Shown here: piece after piece, positions 1 to 8,453 of the stretch
How the letters are laid out: every line of letters starts with the position of its first letter
Numbering within the stretch: position 1 is the stretch's first letter
DNA from: CAXPZW01 sp964221845
Lineage (GTDB): Bacteria; Bacteroidota; Bacteroidia; Flavobacteriales_D; Sanyastnellaceae
Assembly (NCBI GenBank): GCA_964221845.1
Contig: CAXPZW010000051.1
Span: 1 to 41,681, forward strand
DNA: 41,681 nt
Reading direction: 5' to 3'
Made by a program: the position numbers and the translations under genes
The notes under the pieces: model-generated
The model's input: the letters and a program-made list of their open reading frames with translations, nothing else
Told to the model about the DNA's origin: nothing
Databases searched by the model: none

Positions 1-191
1 GCCAACGCAAACAGCGCATACCCCGAGTAACCCGCAAACCCGGTGACCAACATCCCATCCGCATAAGACACGCCTTGCGCTCGGAACACAATGCCTAAAG
101 TGGCCACCAGCGCCCAACCCAGCAATACGCTGAGGCTCAAGGGAGCCTCGGGTTCGGGAGGGAGTAAGTCGTTGTCTAAAGGGGTTGACAT
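1..191 (-). CDS. Partial membrane protein, N-terminal part only
   Basis: The reading frame starts at an ATG whose complement is at 189-191 and runs off the left edge, giving 63 residues. An acidic, proline-rich cytoplasmic stretch of about 22 residues (MSTPLDNDLLPPEPEAP) is followed by two hydrophobic segments, roughly residues 23-40 and 46-63, joined by a short loop. This suggests a polytopic inner-membrane protein. The family cannot be named from this fragment. The 111 bp between it and the next gene hold no coding sequence I can recognise. Confidence 0.6.
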   Translation of the reverse strand, partial: MSTPLDNDLLPPEPEAPLSLSVLLGWALVATLGIVFRAQGVSYADGMLVTGFAGYSGYALFAL

Positions 192-302
192 TGCCTGTAC
201 ATCGTGGTTAGTCCATATGGGGTTGTGTCGGTGACATCACATTTGTCACACATGTATCTGAGCCAAGGTTGGCGGAATCATCCAAGCAGGCCTCAACTCC
301 TG

Positions 303-620
303 TTAAACGTATTTCGGCGTATTTGCCAAACGCGTTGAGCAATGAATATGGGCAAGACCGTAACCGAGGTCCAAGAAAAACAAGGTGATCCCAAGCGGAA
401 TCACCAGAAACAGAACCAACTCTAAGGTCAATTGCCACAGCACAGGAATGAAAGCCCTGTACGTTTCAAAATGATGCGTGCTGGGCTTTCTGCATGTTGG
501 GCAGCGCTCTTCGATTTCAACGCCTTGGGAGCGTGACAATTCCAGGCGCGTGGAGACCGTGGTCACCCGATCGATGCGTTCAGGGCAGTGCGGGCATTTG
601 ACTTCGACCTTGAGGATCAT
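303..620 (-). CDS. Small zinc-ribbon membrane protein
   Basis: This 105-residue protein has two CxxC knuckles (C9/C12 in CPHC and C40/C43 in CPTC), which should bind one zinc ion on the cytoplasmic side. One long hydrophobic segment follows at about residues 59-82. The ATG comes directly after the TAG stop of the upstream 1219-residue gene with no spacer, so translation of the two is probably coupled. No catalytic motif is visible. It may be an accessory or anchoring protein for its large exported neighbour; that role is inferred from position only. Confidence 0.6.
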   Translation of the reverse strand: MILKVEVKCPHCPERIDRVTTVSTRLELSRSQGVEIEERCPTCRKPSTHHFETYRAFIPVLWQLTLELVLFLVIPLGITLFFLDLGYGLAHIHCSTRLANTPKYV

Positions 621-3600
621 CTAAAAGAAGCTGTAGCCCCCAGAACCTTTCTTGCGGTAACGCTTGCGTCCAGCGTAGGTGATATCACGGATGATGTCTT
701 CCATCATCTCGTCGATGCGCTCGTCGTTGTCGATACGCTCGAGGCGTCGGCCGCGTGCGTGCTCGATGTCCACGGTGCCGTCGTCCATGTTGTGGAAAGG
801 CCCGGAAATGAACAGGAACCATTCTTTTTCGTCACGGTAGTCTTTGCGGGCGCCTTTGTAGAGGGCGTACTCACCGCCATCCACGCCCCGGGCCGGGATG
901 TAAATGGTTTGCAGCAGCTCCACGTCTGCGGTGTCGTTTTCGAAGAGGTATTCGCTCCAGAGCTTGGCGTCCATGATTGACGCGAGACTCAACTGATCGG
1001 CAGGGAAGAGGTCCAGTCGGTTGATGTACTGCAGCCCTTCATAAAGCGTGAAGCGGGTGCGCACATCTTCGGCGCGGGCATCCATGCGGGCTTGGTCTAC
1101 CGGCATGCCGCGCTTGACCATGGCCACCAAGATGGTGGTTTCCAACAACGGGTTGTCGGTGTCCATGATGCCGTCGATGAGCGTTTTGACGCGGCTGTCT
1201 TTCTCGTACCAGGGCAACAGAATGGCTGCGTATTGCAACAGTTCTTCGTTGGCTTGCTCTTGGAGCGACTCACGCAAGTACGGGCCGTAGTCTTCGTCGG
1301 CGGCTTCTACCTCGTCGGCGCGTTGGCGCTTGAGTTCAATGGAAGCTTGGAGCAGGTAGGTGTCTTTGAAGGCCTTCCGCTGTTTTTTGCTCAGCACATC
1401 TTCCGAGAACATCTCGCTAAATAAGCGGGTGTTGAAGCCATAATACTCTTCCACAGGGTTGAGCTTGCGCAGCTCATCCACCACCGGCGGCAGCAACTCC
1501 AACGAATCGCGCAACGGGCGGTAGAGTTGGTAGAGCGCGTATCGGTCCGAAGGCACAGGCGTGTTCTCAGTCAACAGCGCGGCCAGCGATTGATGGCCTT
1601 TTTTGCTGCGCATGCGGGCCAGCCCTTTGAGCACAGCAATCTGGAGTTGCGAGGTGTCTTGGTTGGCCGAGTAGAAGTCGCGGTACCAATCAAACACGCC
1701 CGGGTGTTCGGTGCGGCCTATGGCGCGCACCAGGTCTGCCTTTTCTTCGATGCCAGCATAGCCGTAAGGGAAGGCGTCAAACAACCCGGTCAGGCGGTCA
1801 AAGTGCTCGGGTTTGAAATCCAGGTAGTAGATGTACTCAAAGCTTTCGGCAATGGTGGCACTGTCTCCACTGGCCATGTAGTCGAAGAACAGGTCCACCT
1901 TGTCGCTGGTCACCGAGGTGTGTTCCAAGGTGTCAGGCAGCACTTGGAAGGTGTTGATGATCTCTTGCGCAAACGGGCGCACGCCCAAGTCGGTGTCTAC
2001 ATTGGACTTGATGGCAAAGGTCAAGTCCTTGTAATGCACCAGGTGGATGTGGATGCCGCGTGTGGAGTTGGTGTCGGTCAGCAGCAGGGTAAGGGTTTCC
2101 AGGCTGTCACGTGTGGCGCGGTCGAGCTCGGTGACCACCAGCAGGCTGTCGTCCGAGAGGATGGTCTTTTCCCGCTCCCAGAGTTCGTCTACATCAGCCA
2201 CGGTGTAGAACTTGTTGTACCGCTTGGCGCGCACAAATACCTCGTCGCCGTTGTAGCCGTGTTGCAACAGCTTGTTGTTGTAGGTCTCCGAAAAGTCCAC
2301 GTCGTCCTCTTCCAAGTCCAACTCCATAAAGCTGCTCATGGTGTTGTAGTTGGTGATGGCCGGGTGGATGGGGTAGCTCATGCACGTGAACCACAGGGTG
2401 GTGTCTTCCACCATTTCCATGGTGCGGTCGGTGGCGAGGTCCTCAAATTGGAACGAGTCGTACCACTCCGTAGGTGTGGCGTCGGAGTGGGAATAGCGGG
2501 TGAGTGCGTAGTACTCCGGGCCGTGGATGAAGAAGCGGCCGGTGAGGAATGCCGGGTCGTCTTCGTGTGCATAGAGCACATCCAGCGCGGGGTAGCCTTG
2601 GAAGGTGGTGTAGGAAGTGCTCACCGTGTCCCATTGCTTGCCTTCCAAGTGCGCCAAAGCCAATTGCATCAGCTCAAAGCGGTCTTCTTCGATGTAGATC
2701 AAATCGTGGTACACGCGGCGTGCGGCTTGGTACAGCTGACCTTGGTTGTCCATGCCTTGCAGTTCCATGCCCGGGAAGCCCCCTTGGCGGAAGCGGAAGG
2801 CCATGTGGTTGGCCGGCATTTCCATAGAGAAGCCTCCTTCGCCCGGGCGTGCGCGTTCCCAGTTGTCGCCGTTTTTCAGGTGGAGCTCAATGGAGTTGAA
2901 GATGGGGTCGGAGTTGCGTTCTACGTAGTCCAGGGTGCCGCCCATTTTGAAGATGTACAGCTCCAGCGGGGTGATCACCACACGGAAGCGCTGGTGGTCG
3001 CCTTTGCGGGTTTTGTTTCGGATTTCAACTGCTGGATATCCGTCTTGCATCAAGTCCACCTGGGACAGGATTTCACCGGGGATGTTCTCGTACAGCAGTG
3101 AATCCAGGCGTTGGCGGGTATAGTCGCTGTCTTGCCCGTTGAGCGCGGCGTTGGTGCGGATGCGCTTGACCCAGTAGTAGGCCCCGTTGGCCATGTTGGG
3201 GTGGATGAACTCGCGGTAGAGGCGGGTGCCGGGCATCTCGTACATCTCGCCAGGCACGCGCCACGAAAAGGAACTGTCGGGCGCCCAGGCAGTCTGCAGC
3301 TCTACCGGTACTTCTTTGCGGTCGATTTCCAATTCGTATTTGCGGCTCTTGCCACCGATCTTGCGGTCCACCGGTCGCAACGTGTAACCGCGTTCGCGCA
3401 ACAGGTCAATCATGCCATCCTCACCGGGCAAGTGGGCGGCTCCTACGCCTGCAAACACCGCATGGGTGTGCATCAGCGAATCCAGGTTGCGCGCCATGAT
3501 TTTGTTGCGCTCGATGAGCATGTACTTGTTCCAATTGGAGAACGGGTTAAGCAAGCTGTTGAGGCTGTCCACCATGTTCAAATCCCCTTCGCGGTATGCG

Positions 3601-4280
3601 TCTTCAAGCAGTTGGCGGGGCGACTTTCCATTGCGGGTCATTTCACGCAGGTACTTGCGCGTGTCGCGTTTGTCGTCCTCCTCGGAGGGCTTCATGGCTT
3701 GGCGCTGGAATGCGTTGACCTGATCAAAGTCCTCCAGTGCACGAATATCCAACCCGAGTTTTTTGCCGGTTTGGTAGATGTAGAGGTCGAGGTAGGTTTC
3801 TTCTTCAAACTCGGTCATGCCATCACCTGAGGAGCGGTACAGTAGGCTGTTAAGCAAGACGTCGTCTGCGCTGAGGGCAGAGGCAATGAGCTCATTGTCT
3901 GCGGTTTCAAAGGCAAAGGCGGTGCGGTAAAAGTCGTTGTCGTGCTCGTCGTAGCCCACGCCACCGTACGGGTTAAGGTTGATTTCCTTCTCGACGATTT
4001 CATTGAGCCAGGTTTCGGGATTGAGTTCGAGGGCCACCAGGTCACAAGCCTGCAGGTTCACATAGAACGAGTCCGAAAGGTGGAACGCGAGCTTTTGGCT
4101 CACGTGCATGGTTCCGTAGAGGTAACAGGACTTGGTGAGCTGGTTTCCGGAGATTTCCCAAAGCAGGCTGGGATAGTTAGCGGTGTCTCCATCAAGCTCG
4201 AGGGTGGGTTCGTTGAACTGGCTAAAAAGGGGCAGGGAGAGCAGCATCCCCAACACCCATCCAATCGTACTACGCGTCAT
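621..4280 (-). CDS. Very large exported TraB/GumN-like protein with long unknown C-terminus
   Basis: The protein has 1219 residues from the ATG at 4280; a TTG six bases upstream is possible but less likely. A signal peptide (about residues 1-20, ending LPLFSQ) sends it across the inner membrane. Residues about 35-300 look like a TraB/PrgY/GumN domain. The opening strand carries a GTMHV motif (56-60), where the family has GTxH, and the closing motif GAAHLPG has its His near residue 283. GumN/TraB relatives are usually about 300 residues and are suspected metal-dependent peptidases of the Tiki type. The remaining 900 residues, rich in Asp, Glu and Tyr, match nothing I recognise. The fusion is the odd feature. 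Gene length, signal peptide and an uninterrupted frame support it as real. Confidence 0.8.
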   Translation of the reverse strand: MTRSTIGWVLGMLLSLPLFSQFNEPTLELDGDTANYPSLLWEISGNQLTKSCYLYGTMHVSQKLAFHLSDSFYVNLQACDLVALELNPETWLNEIVEKEINLNPYGGVGYDEHDNDFYRTAFAFETADNELIASALSADDVLLNSLLYRSSGDGMTEFEEETYLDLYIYQTGKKLGLDIRALEDFDQVNAFQRQAMKPSEEDDKRDTRKYLREMTRNGKSPRQLLEDAYREGDLNMVDSLNSLLNPFSNWNKYMLIERNKIMARNLDSLMHTHAVFAGVGAAHLPGEDGMIDLLRERGYTLRPVDRKIGGKSRKYELEIDRKEVPVELQTAWAPDSSFSWRVPGEMYEMPGTRLYREFIHPNMANGAYYWVKRIRTNAALNGQDSDYTRQRLDSLLYENIPGEILSQVDLMQDGYPAVEIRNKTRKGDHQRFRVVITPLELYIFKMGGTLDYVERNSDPIFNSIELHLKNGDNWERARPGEGGFSMEMPANHMAFRFRQGGFPGMELQGMDNQGQLYQAARRVYHDLIYIEEDRFELMQLALAHLEGKQWDTVSTSYTTFQGYPALDVLYAHEDDPAFLTGRFFIHGPEYYALTRYSHSDATPTEWYDSFQFEDLATDRTMEMVEDTTLWFTCMSYPIHPAITNYNTMSSFMELDLEEDDVDFSETYNNKLLQHGYNGDEVFVRAKRYNKFYTVADVDELWEREKTILSDDSLLVVTELDRATRDSLETLTLLLTDTNSTRGIHIHLVHYKDLTFAIKSNVDTDLGVRPFAQEIINTFQVLPDTLEHTSVTSDKVDLFFDYMASGDSATIAESFEYIYYLDFKPEHFDRLTGLFDAFPYGYAGIEEKADLVRAIGRTEHPGVFDWYRDFYSANQDTSQLQIAVLKGLARMRSKKGHQSLAALLTENTPVPSDRYALYQLYRPLRDSLELLPPVVDELRKLNPVEEYYGFNTRLFSEMFSEDVLSKKQRKAFKDTYLLQASIELKRQRADEVEAADEDYGPYLRESLQEQANEELLQYAAILLPWYEKDSRVKTLIDGIMDTDNPLLETTILVAMVKRGMPVDQARMDARAEDVRTRFTLYEGLQYINRLDLFPADQLSLASIMDAKLWSEYLFENDTADVELLQTIYIPARGVDGGEYALYKGARKDYRDEKEWFLFISGPFHNMDDGTVDIEHARGRRLERIDNDERIDEMMEDIIRDITYAGRKRYRKKGSGGYSFF

Positions 4281-4303
4281 CGGCAAATCTGGGATAGGAA
4301 CGC

Positions 4304-4311
4304 CTAAGATA
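4304..4311 (-). promoter_or_regulatory. Bacteroidota -7 box for the TraB/GumN-like gene
   Basis: On the minus strand this reads TATCTTAG, close to the Bacteroidota consensus TAnnTTTG, and ends 23 bases before the ATG at 4280. No -33 TTTG element stands out. Confidence 0.4.
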
Positions 4312-4366
4312 ACGGCTTTTGCCCCGCGCGCGTGAAAAGGAATGGTAAAGCCGCTGTGGCGCGCAA

Positions 4367-4969
4367 TCAGCCGATTTTCAAGGAGGTCATCGAGAGGGAG
4401 CCGGCCAACGGTACGTCTTTGAACAGCACGACTTGTTCGCCTTTTTGATGAAGAGCCAAGCAGTGGCGCTGGGTGAGCTACTTAAGTCGGCGGCCACACA
4501 GGCCGTACTTGACCCCATCGCGAATGATGTAAAGCCCGTCTGGACCGTGGATCACTAGCGGGCGGACCTCCGGCACAGAGAGACTGAGCAACGAATGCCC
4601 AGAGAAGCAGACCGTCACCTGACCGTTGGAGGAAACCCGGTCCACCTGAAAGAGGTAGTAACCCGAGGGCAAAAACAGGCTTTCAAACACCGACGTCTCG
4701 TTGGTGCAGCCCTCGTAGGTGGTGTCATAGTCGTCCACAAAGGGTGCGATGTCTACCGATACGCAATATGGATTGCTGTACAGCGTCCATTGGCTGCCGG
4801 GGCCGCTGCCGTCTTGGTCAATGGTCATGTCTCACACCCAGTCCGAAGGAGCGTATAAGATGGTCCACCAACTCGCATCCACGTCACCGGGCCAAAAGCA
4901 GGGTAGGCGTGCACCCCTGAGAGGGCTCAAGTGCGATATGGAGCAAAACGGGAATAAGCGCGCGGGTTA
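4367..4969 (-). pseudogene. Decayed exported-protein gene with in-frame stops
   Basis: One minus-strand reading frame stays coding-like across two in-frame stops: TGA at 4832-4834 and TAG at 4478-4480, ending at TGA 4367-4369. Before the first stop it reads DASWWTILYAPSDWV; between the stops is a 116-codon stretch (ATG at 4828) containing SQWTLYSNPYCVSVDIAPF and GPDGLYIIRDGVKYGLCGRR. After the TAG it goes on with GEQVVLFKDVPLAGSLSM. The last two pieces recall the C-terminal sorting domain of type IX secretion cargo, which often has such LxG and GLYII strands, but the match is weak. No start codon with a signal peptide remains. The middle part alone could still be translated as a 116-residue protein. 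I read it as a dead gene. Confidence 0.5.
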
Positions 4970-4991
4970 TAACCCTCTTAAGATAGGCAGA

Positions 4992-5636
4992 TCAAGCCGG
5001 GTAGAACAGCAGCAGCACAACAAAGAAGACCACTTGCAATCCAAGCAACACCACCGAAGTGGGATTGGACACAGGCTTGGTGCGTGACAGCAGAGCCCCA
5101 GCTATGGTCCCCAGGATCCACCAGCTCACATAATTGGCTGCGGGTACTGGGTGTTGCTCGAAGGCCCAAAATCCCAACGCTGGTGCCAGCGGCTCAATCA
5201 ACGCGTCGATGCCCACCATCACCACGCCTGTGCACAAGGCGAGCAGCATCCAGTGGTGGGTCCAACTACGCAGGAGTGTGACGCTTCCCAGGGCCAGCAA
5301 CAACCAATTCATGCCAATGACCCAAGGGGTGCCCCAAGCCTGAGCGCCGAAGTTGGGCAGGTATGCGTAGGTGCCAAACGGCCAGCCAGTGTTCACGCCA
5401 ACGCATTCAATCCCAAAGCCTAGCGCGTAAACCGCGAGCATCCACATCAGGTCTTTGCGCGCTTCGAGCAGATGCAGCAGTACGGCCACGCTGCCGCACA
5501 ACCACAAGTTTACCGGTGTCAACGGCAGCAACGGGGATTCCGGGTCCAGCAGCATAGAGGTCAAGCCCACCGCGTGCATGATGATCACAAGCCCGATGCC
5601 CATGGCATGCCGGTATTTCCAAAGCATCGCGGTCAT
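4992..5636 (-). CDS. cruF: CruF-type carotenoid 1',2'-hydratase
   Basis: This 214-residue integral membrane protein with about six or seven hydrophobic segments belongs to the DUF422/CruF family. These enzymes add water to the 1',2' double bond of an acyclic carotenoid end, for example gamma-carotene, giving a tertiary hydroxyl. The stretch GFGIECVGVNTGWPFGTYAY, centred near residue 95, is the hallmark, with GMNWLLLALG and GIDALIEPLAP following. I chose the ATG at 5636 because it overlaps the stop of the desaturase gene by four bases (ATGA). A longer start would lie inside that gene and add a hydrophilic leader. The pair predicts a saproxanthin- or myxol-like carotenoid. Function is known from the family; the substrate is inferred. 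Confidence 0.85.
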   Translation of the reverse strand: MTAMLWKYRHAMGIGLVIIMHAVGLTSMLLDPESPLLPLTPVNLWLCGSVAVLLHLLEARKDLMWMLAVYALGFGIECVGVNTGWPFGTYAYLPNFGAQAWGTPWVIGMNWLLLALGSVTLLRSWTHHWMLLALCTGVVMVGIDALIEPLAPALGFWAFEQHPVPAANYVSWWILGTIAGALLSRTKPVSNPTSVVLLGLQVVFFVVLLLFYPA

Positions 5637-7096
5637 GGCGCAGGGGTGAGTTCGTCCACGATTTTGGCCGAGAGCAGGCACAACGGGATGCCGCCTCCGG
5701 GATGCACCGAGCCGCCGCAGAAGTAAAGGTTGTCCAATTTGCGGCTGAAGTTGGGGTGGCGCAGGAATGCGGCCATTGCGGCGTTGGAGCTCGCACCGTA
5801 CAACGAGCCTTGGTGACTGCCCGTACGCGAGGCAATCGTGCGTGGCTCCAGCACGTCTTCGACCTCAATGAGCGGTTCAATGTCGGTGCGGAGCGCGGCA
5901 GAGATGCGTTCCAGTACGGCTTTGCGTGCCTTGGGAATCACCGTGTCCCAATCTTGCCCCGTATCGCCCGGCACGTTGATCATCACAAACCAGTTTTCTG
6001 AGCCTTGAGGCGCGTCCGTGGACTCCAGTTTGGAGGTGATGTTGATGTAAACTGTGGGATCGTCGGGCACTACGTGCTCGTCAAAAATGTGACGGAATTC
6101 ACGGGCGTAATCCCGGCTGAAAAGGATGTTGTGGAGGTCCAGCTCCGGGAATTCCTTTCGGATGCCCCAGTAAAAGATCAACGCCGATGAACTGCGCTCT
6201 TGGGCCAATGTGCGCTCGGGAGCGGGTTGGTCTGCCAGGAGTTTGCGGTAGGTGGGCACCACGTCCATGTTGGACACCACCACATCGGCGGGGTGGAAGG
6301 TGCCTTGGGATGCGATGCCGGTGGCCTGCCCGTCGTTGACCACAATGCGCTCCACGGGGGATTTCAAGTGAATGCGCACACCGTGCCGCTCGGCCAGTCG
6401 GGTAACCGATTGCGAGATTTCGTGCATGCCGCCCATGGGCAGGTAGGTGCCCAGCCCCAGCTCCAAGTGTGGGATGAGCCGCATGATGCCCGGCGTCTTG
6501 TAGGGAGAAGAGCCGTTGTAGGTCGCATAGCGATCAAAAAGCTGGTGGGTTTTTGGGTTGTGGAAGGTCTTGGCGTTGACCTGGTGCAGGGTCTTGGTCA
6601 AGCTCAGTTTGTGCATGCGCCCAATCGCACGAAACACGTCTTTACGCGGCAGCTGAAACGGCTTGTGCAGGCTCGATTCTAAAAAGATGGTTCGGGTGAG
6701 GTTGAAGGCTTCTTCGCTGCGGTTGAGGTAGGCGTGCAGGTCTTCGGCGGACTCTCCAAGAACGCTGGCGGCTTCTTCCACAAAGGCGTCGCGGTCGCCG
6801 TGCCCGGTGAGCTGCGTGCCATCGGGCCAGAAGTAGCGGCAGCTGGTGTCGTGGCGGTGGTAGTTGAAAGCTGACCTGGGGTCCTCGCCCAGGGCCTCAA
6901 ACAAATGGTCCACCAAATCGGGGAGGGTGAACAGGGAAGGGCCAGCGTCAAACCGGTAGCTCCCGAGCTCAAAGGCCGTGAGCTTGCCACCGGTGTAGGC
7001 GTTGGCCTCGAACAATTCCACGTGGTAACCCTTGGCGCGCAACCGCACCGCAGTTGCCAGCCCGGCAATGCCCGATCCAATGACAATGGCCTTCAT
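5633..7096 (-). CDS. crtD: CrtI/CrtD-family carotenoid desaturase
   Basis: The 487-residue protein starts with the FAD dinucleotide-binding motif GSGIAGLATAVRL at residue 7, followed by YTGGKL and RFDAGPSLFTLPDL. All are diagnostic of phytoene-desaturase-like enzymes. The C-terminus has NLYFCGGSVHPGGGIPLCLLS, the second FAD-contact region. Because the hydratase CruF follows with an ATGA overlap, 1'-hydroxycarotenoid 3',4'-desaturase (CrtD) is the best guess; a phytoene desaturase (CrtI) cannot be excluded without a tree. The ATG at 7096 is preferred to a GTG at 7114 because it places the FAD motif at the normal distance from the N-terminus. It lies 20 bases after the flavin-reductase-like gene. 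Confidence 0.85.
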   Translation of the reverse strand: MKAIVIGSGIAGLATAVRLRAKGYHVELFEANAYTGGKLTAFELGSYRFDAGPSLFTLPDLVDHLFEALGEDPRSAFNYHRHDTSCRYFWPDGTQLTGHGDRDAFVEEAASVLGESAEDLHAYLNRSEEAFNLTRTIFLESSLHKPFQLPRKDVFRAIGRMHKLSLTKTLHQVNAKTFHNPKTHQLFDRYATYNGSSPYKTPGIMRLIPHLELGLGTYLPMGGMHEISQSVTRLAERHGVRIHLKSPVERIVVNDGQATGIASQGTFHPADVVVSNMDVVPTYRKLLADQPAPERTLAQERSSSALIFYWGIRKEFPELDLHNILFSRDYAREFRHIFDEHVVPDDPTVYINITSKLESTDAPQGSENWFVMINVPGDTGQDWDTVIPKARKAVLERISAALRTDIEPLIEVEDVLEPRTIASRTGSHQGSLYGASSNAAMAAFLRHPNFSRKLDNLYFCGGSVHPGGGIPLCLLSAKIVDELTPAP

Positions 7097-7116
7097 CTGA
7101 TGCGAAAGGTACACCC

Positions 7117-7776
7117 TCAGTCCGCGTCCGAAGCGCCAGACACAGGAAGGGTTTTCAACGGTTCATCTGGTTTGGCGTAGCTCAAGCGGAAGGCCAGCTC
7201 AGGCACGTGGTACGCATCCAAGCCGCCGATGCTCACCACACCGGCGCCAGCCAAGTCCACAAACCCGTCGGGTTGCTGGATGCTCTCGGCCAGGTAAAGG
7301 TGTTCTACTGCACCGATGATCAGGCGCGTACCGTTGTGCTTGATTTCTACGTCCTCCACCAAACGCATGCCAAGTTGAATGGGGGCGCCGCCTACAAAAG
7401 GAGCCGTCCATCCTTCGCGGTAAACGGCCTCCAATTCGGTGGCGTCAAATTCGCTTTGGGCATGGTCGTAGCGCGCGCTGGTTTGGTGCGCAGCCCGGGC
7501 CAAGTGCTTGGGAATGGCATTGAGCGTGTAGGTCTCGGTGGCCAGGATGTTTTCGTAGGTGTGGCGGGGCACCGATGGTGGACGCATGATCATACCTAGC
7601 AATGCTGGGTTGGACCCCAGGTGCACCACAGAACTCACGATGCTGAGGTTCTCTTGCCCTTGCGGGCTTTTGGTGCCAACCAAGTTGGCGCTTTTGAATC
7701 CGCTGATGCTGTTGATCAGGCGGGCGCGGTGGCGCTGGGGAAGATCCAAGATGTCTGCGCGGGAAAAGTGCTTCAT
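7117..7776 (-). CDS. Flavin-reductase-like (FMN split-barrel) protein
   Basis: The protein has 219 residues and shows the features of the flavin-reductase-like FMN-binding split barrel: an early NLVGTKSPQGQENLSIVSSV segment, then GMIMRPPSVPRHTYENI and ETYTLNAIP. These proteins bind FMN and reduce free flavins or act as the flavin partner of monooxygenases. Its TGA stop lies 20 bases before crtD. Its ATG overlaps the stop of the SDR gene by four bases (ATGA), so the four genes are one operon. The carotenoid link is positional. It could supply reduced flavin to an oxygenase, but none lies in this operon. Confidence 0.8.
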   Translation of the reverse strand: MKHFSRADILDLPQRHRARLINSISGFKSANLVGTKSPQGQENLSIVSSVVHLGSNPALLGMIMRPPSVPRHTYENILATETYTLNAIPKHLARAAHQTSARYDHAQSEFDATELEAVYREGWTAPFVGGAPIQLGMRLVEDVEIKHNGTRLIIGAVEHLYLAESIQQPDGFVDLAGAGVVSIGGLDAYHVPELAFRLSYAKPDEPLKTLPVSGASDAD

Positions 7777-8453
7777 GTTCTCAGGGTTGAAAGTCCGCCG
7801 TCTACGTGGAGGATTTGGCCGGTGGTCCAGGTGTTTTCCAGCAAGAAGGCTGCGGCTTGGGCGAGGTCCTGGCTTTGTCCGAAACGCTTGAGTGGGTGGC
7901 GTTCATTCGCCGATTCTTGCTTGCGCTCGTTGTTAAGCAATCCTTCGGCAAGTGGGGTGTTGGTTAGGGAAGGGGCCACGCAATTCACGCGGATGGTGGG
8001 CGCCAACTCGGCGGCCAGTGATTTGGTGAGGCCTTCCACCGCGCCTTTGGCTGCAGCCACAGAAGCATGGAATGGCATGCCTTGGTTGACCGCTACGGTA
8101 CTGAAGAGCACCACGCCAGGTGCTTGGCCTTTTTTCAACGCAGGCAAAAAATGACGCAGCGCGCGTGCTGCACCCACCACATTGATTTCAAAGTCGTCTC
8201 GGTAGTGCTGGTCCTTCAAGCCGCGGAAAGGCTTGAGGTTGATCGAGCCCGGGCAGTACACCAAACCGTCGAGCGATTCGGGCACGGGGACAGCGCTCCA
8301 GTCTTCGCTGAGCACGTCGTGTGCGGTGTGATGGTCTACAGTGGATGCTCCCGGAGTGCGGCTGATTCCGGTGATGGTGTGCCCAGCTGAGCGCAGTGTT
8401 TCGGCGAGCGCGGCTCCGATGCCATGTGAACTGCCGACAATGAGGTAATGCAT
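7773..8453 (-). CDS. SDR-family protein lacking the catalytic tyrosine
   Basis: This 226-residue short-chain dehydrogenase/reductase starts with the Rossmann motif GSSHGIGAAL (residues 7-16). The C-terminal part LLENTWTTGQILHVDGG is typical of classical SDRs. The catalytic site is altered. Ser118 and Lys136 are present, but the YxxxK tyrosine is Val132 (SVAAAK), and the usual NNAG motif reads CPGS. I recall homologs in other marine bacteria with a similar substitution, but could not check. It may bind NAD(P)H without classical reductase chemistry. The ATG at 8453 (MHYLIVG) is the natural start. It is the first gene of the carotenoid operon, transcribed from the 99-bp divergent region. Confidence 0.8.
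   Translation of the reverse strand: MHYLIVGSSHGIGAALAETLRSAGHTITGISRTPGASTVDHHTAHDVLSEDWSAVPVPESLDGLVYCPGSINLKPFRGLKDQHYRDDFEINVVGAARALRHFLPALKKGQAPGVVLFSTVAVNQGMPFHASVAAAKGAVEGLTKSLAAELAPTIRVNCVAPSLTNTPLAEGLLNNERKQESANERHPLKRFGQSQDLAQAAAFLLENTWTTGQILHVDGGLSTLRT

Noticed and set aside
1527..3101. Long plus-strand reading frame opposite the TraB/GumN-like gene
   Set aside because: It lies fully antisense to a better supported gene, is rich in Val, Gly and His in a way typical of shadow frames, and has no motif.
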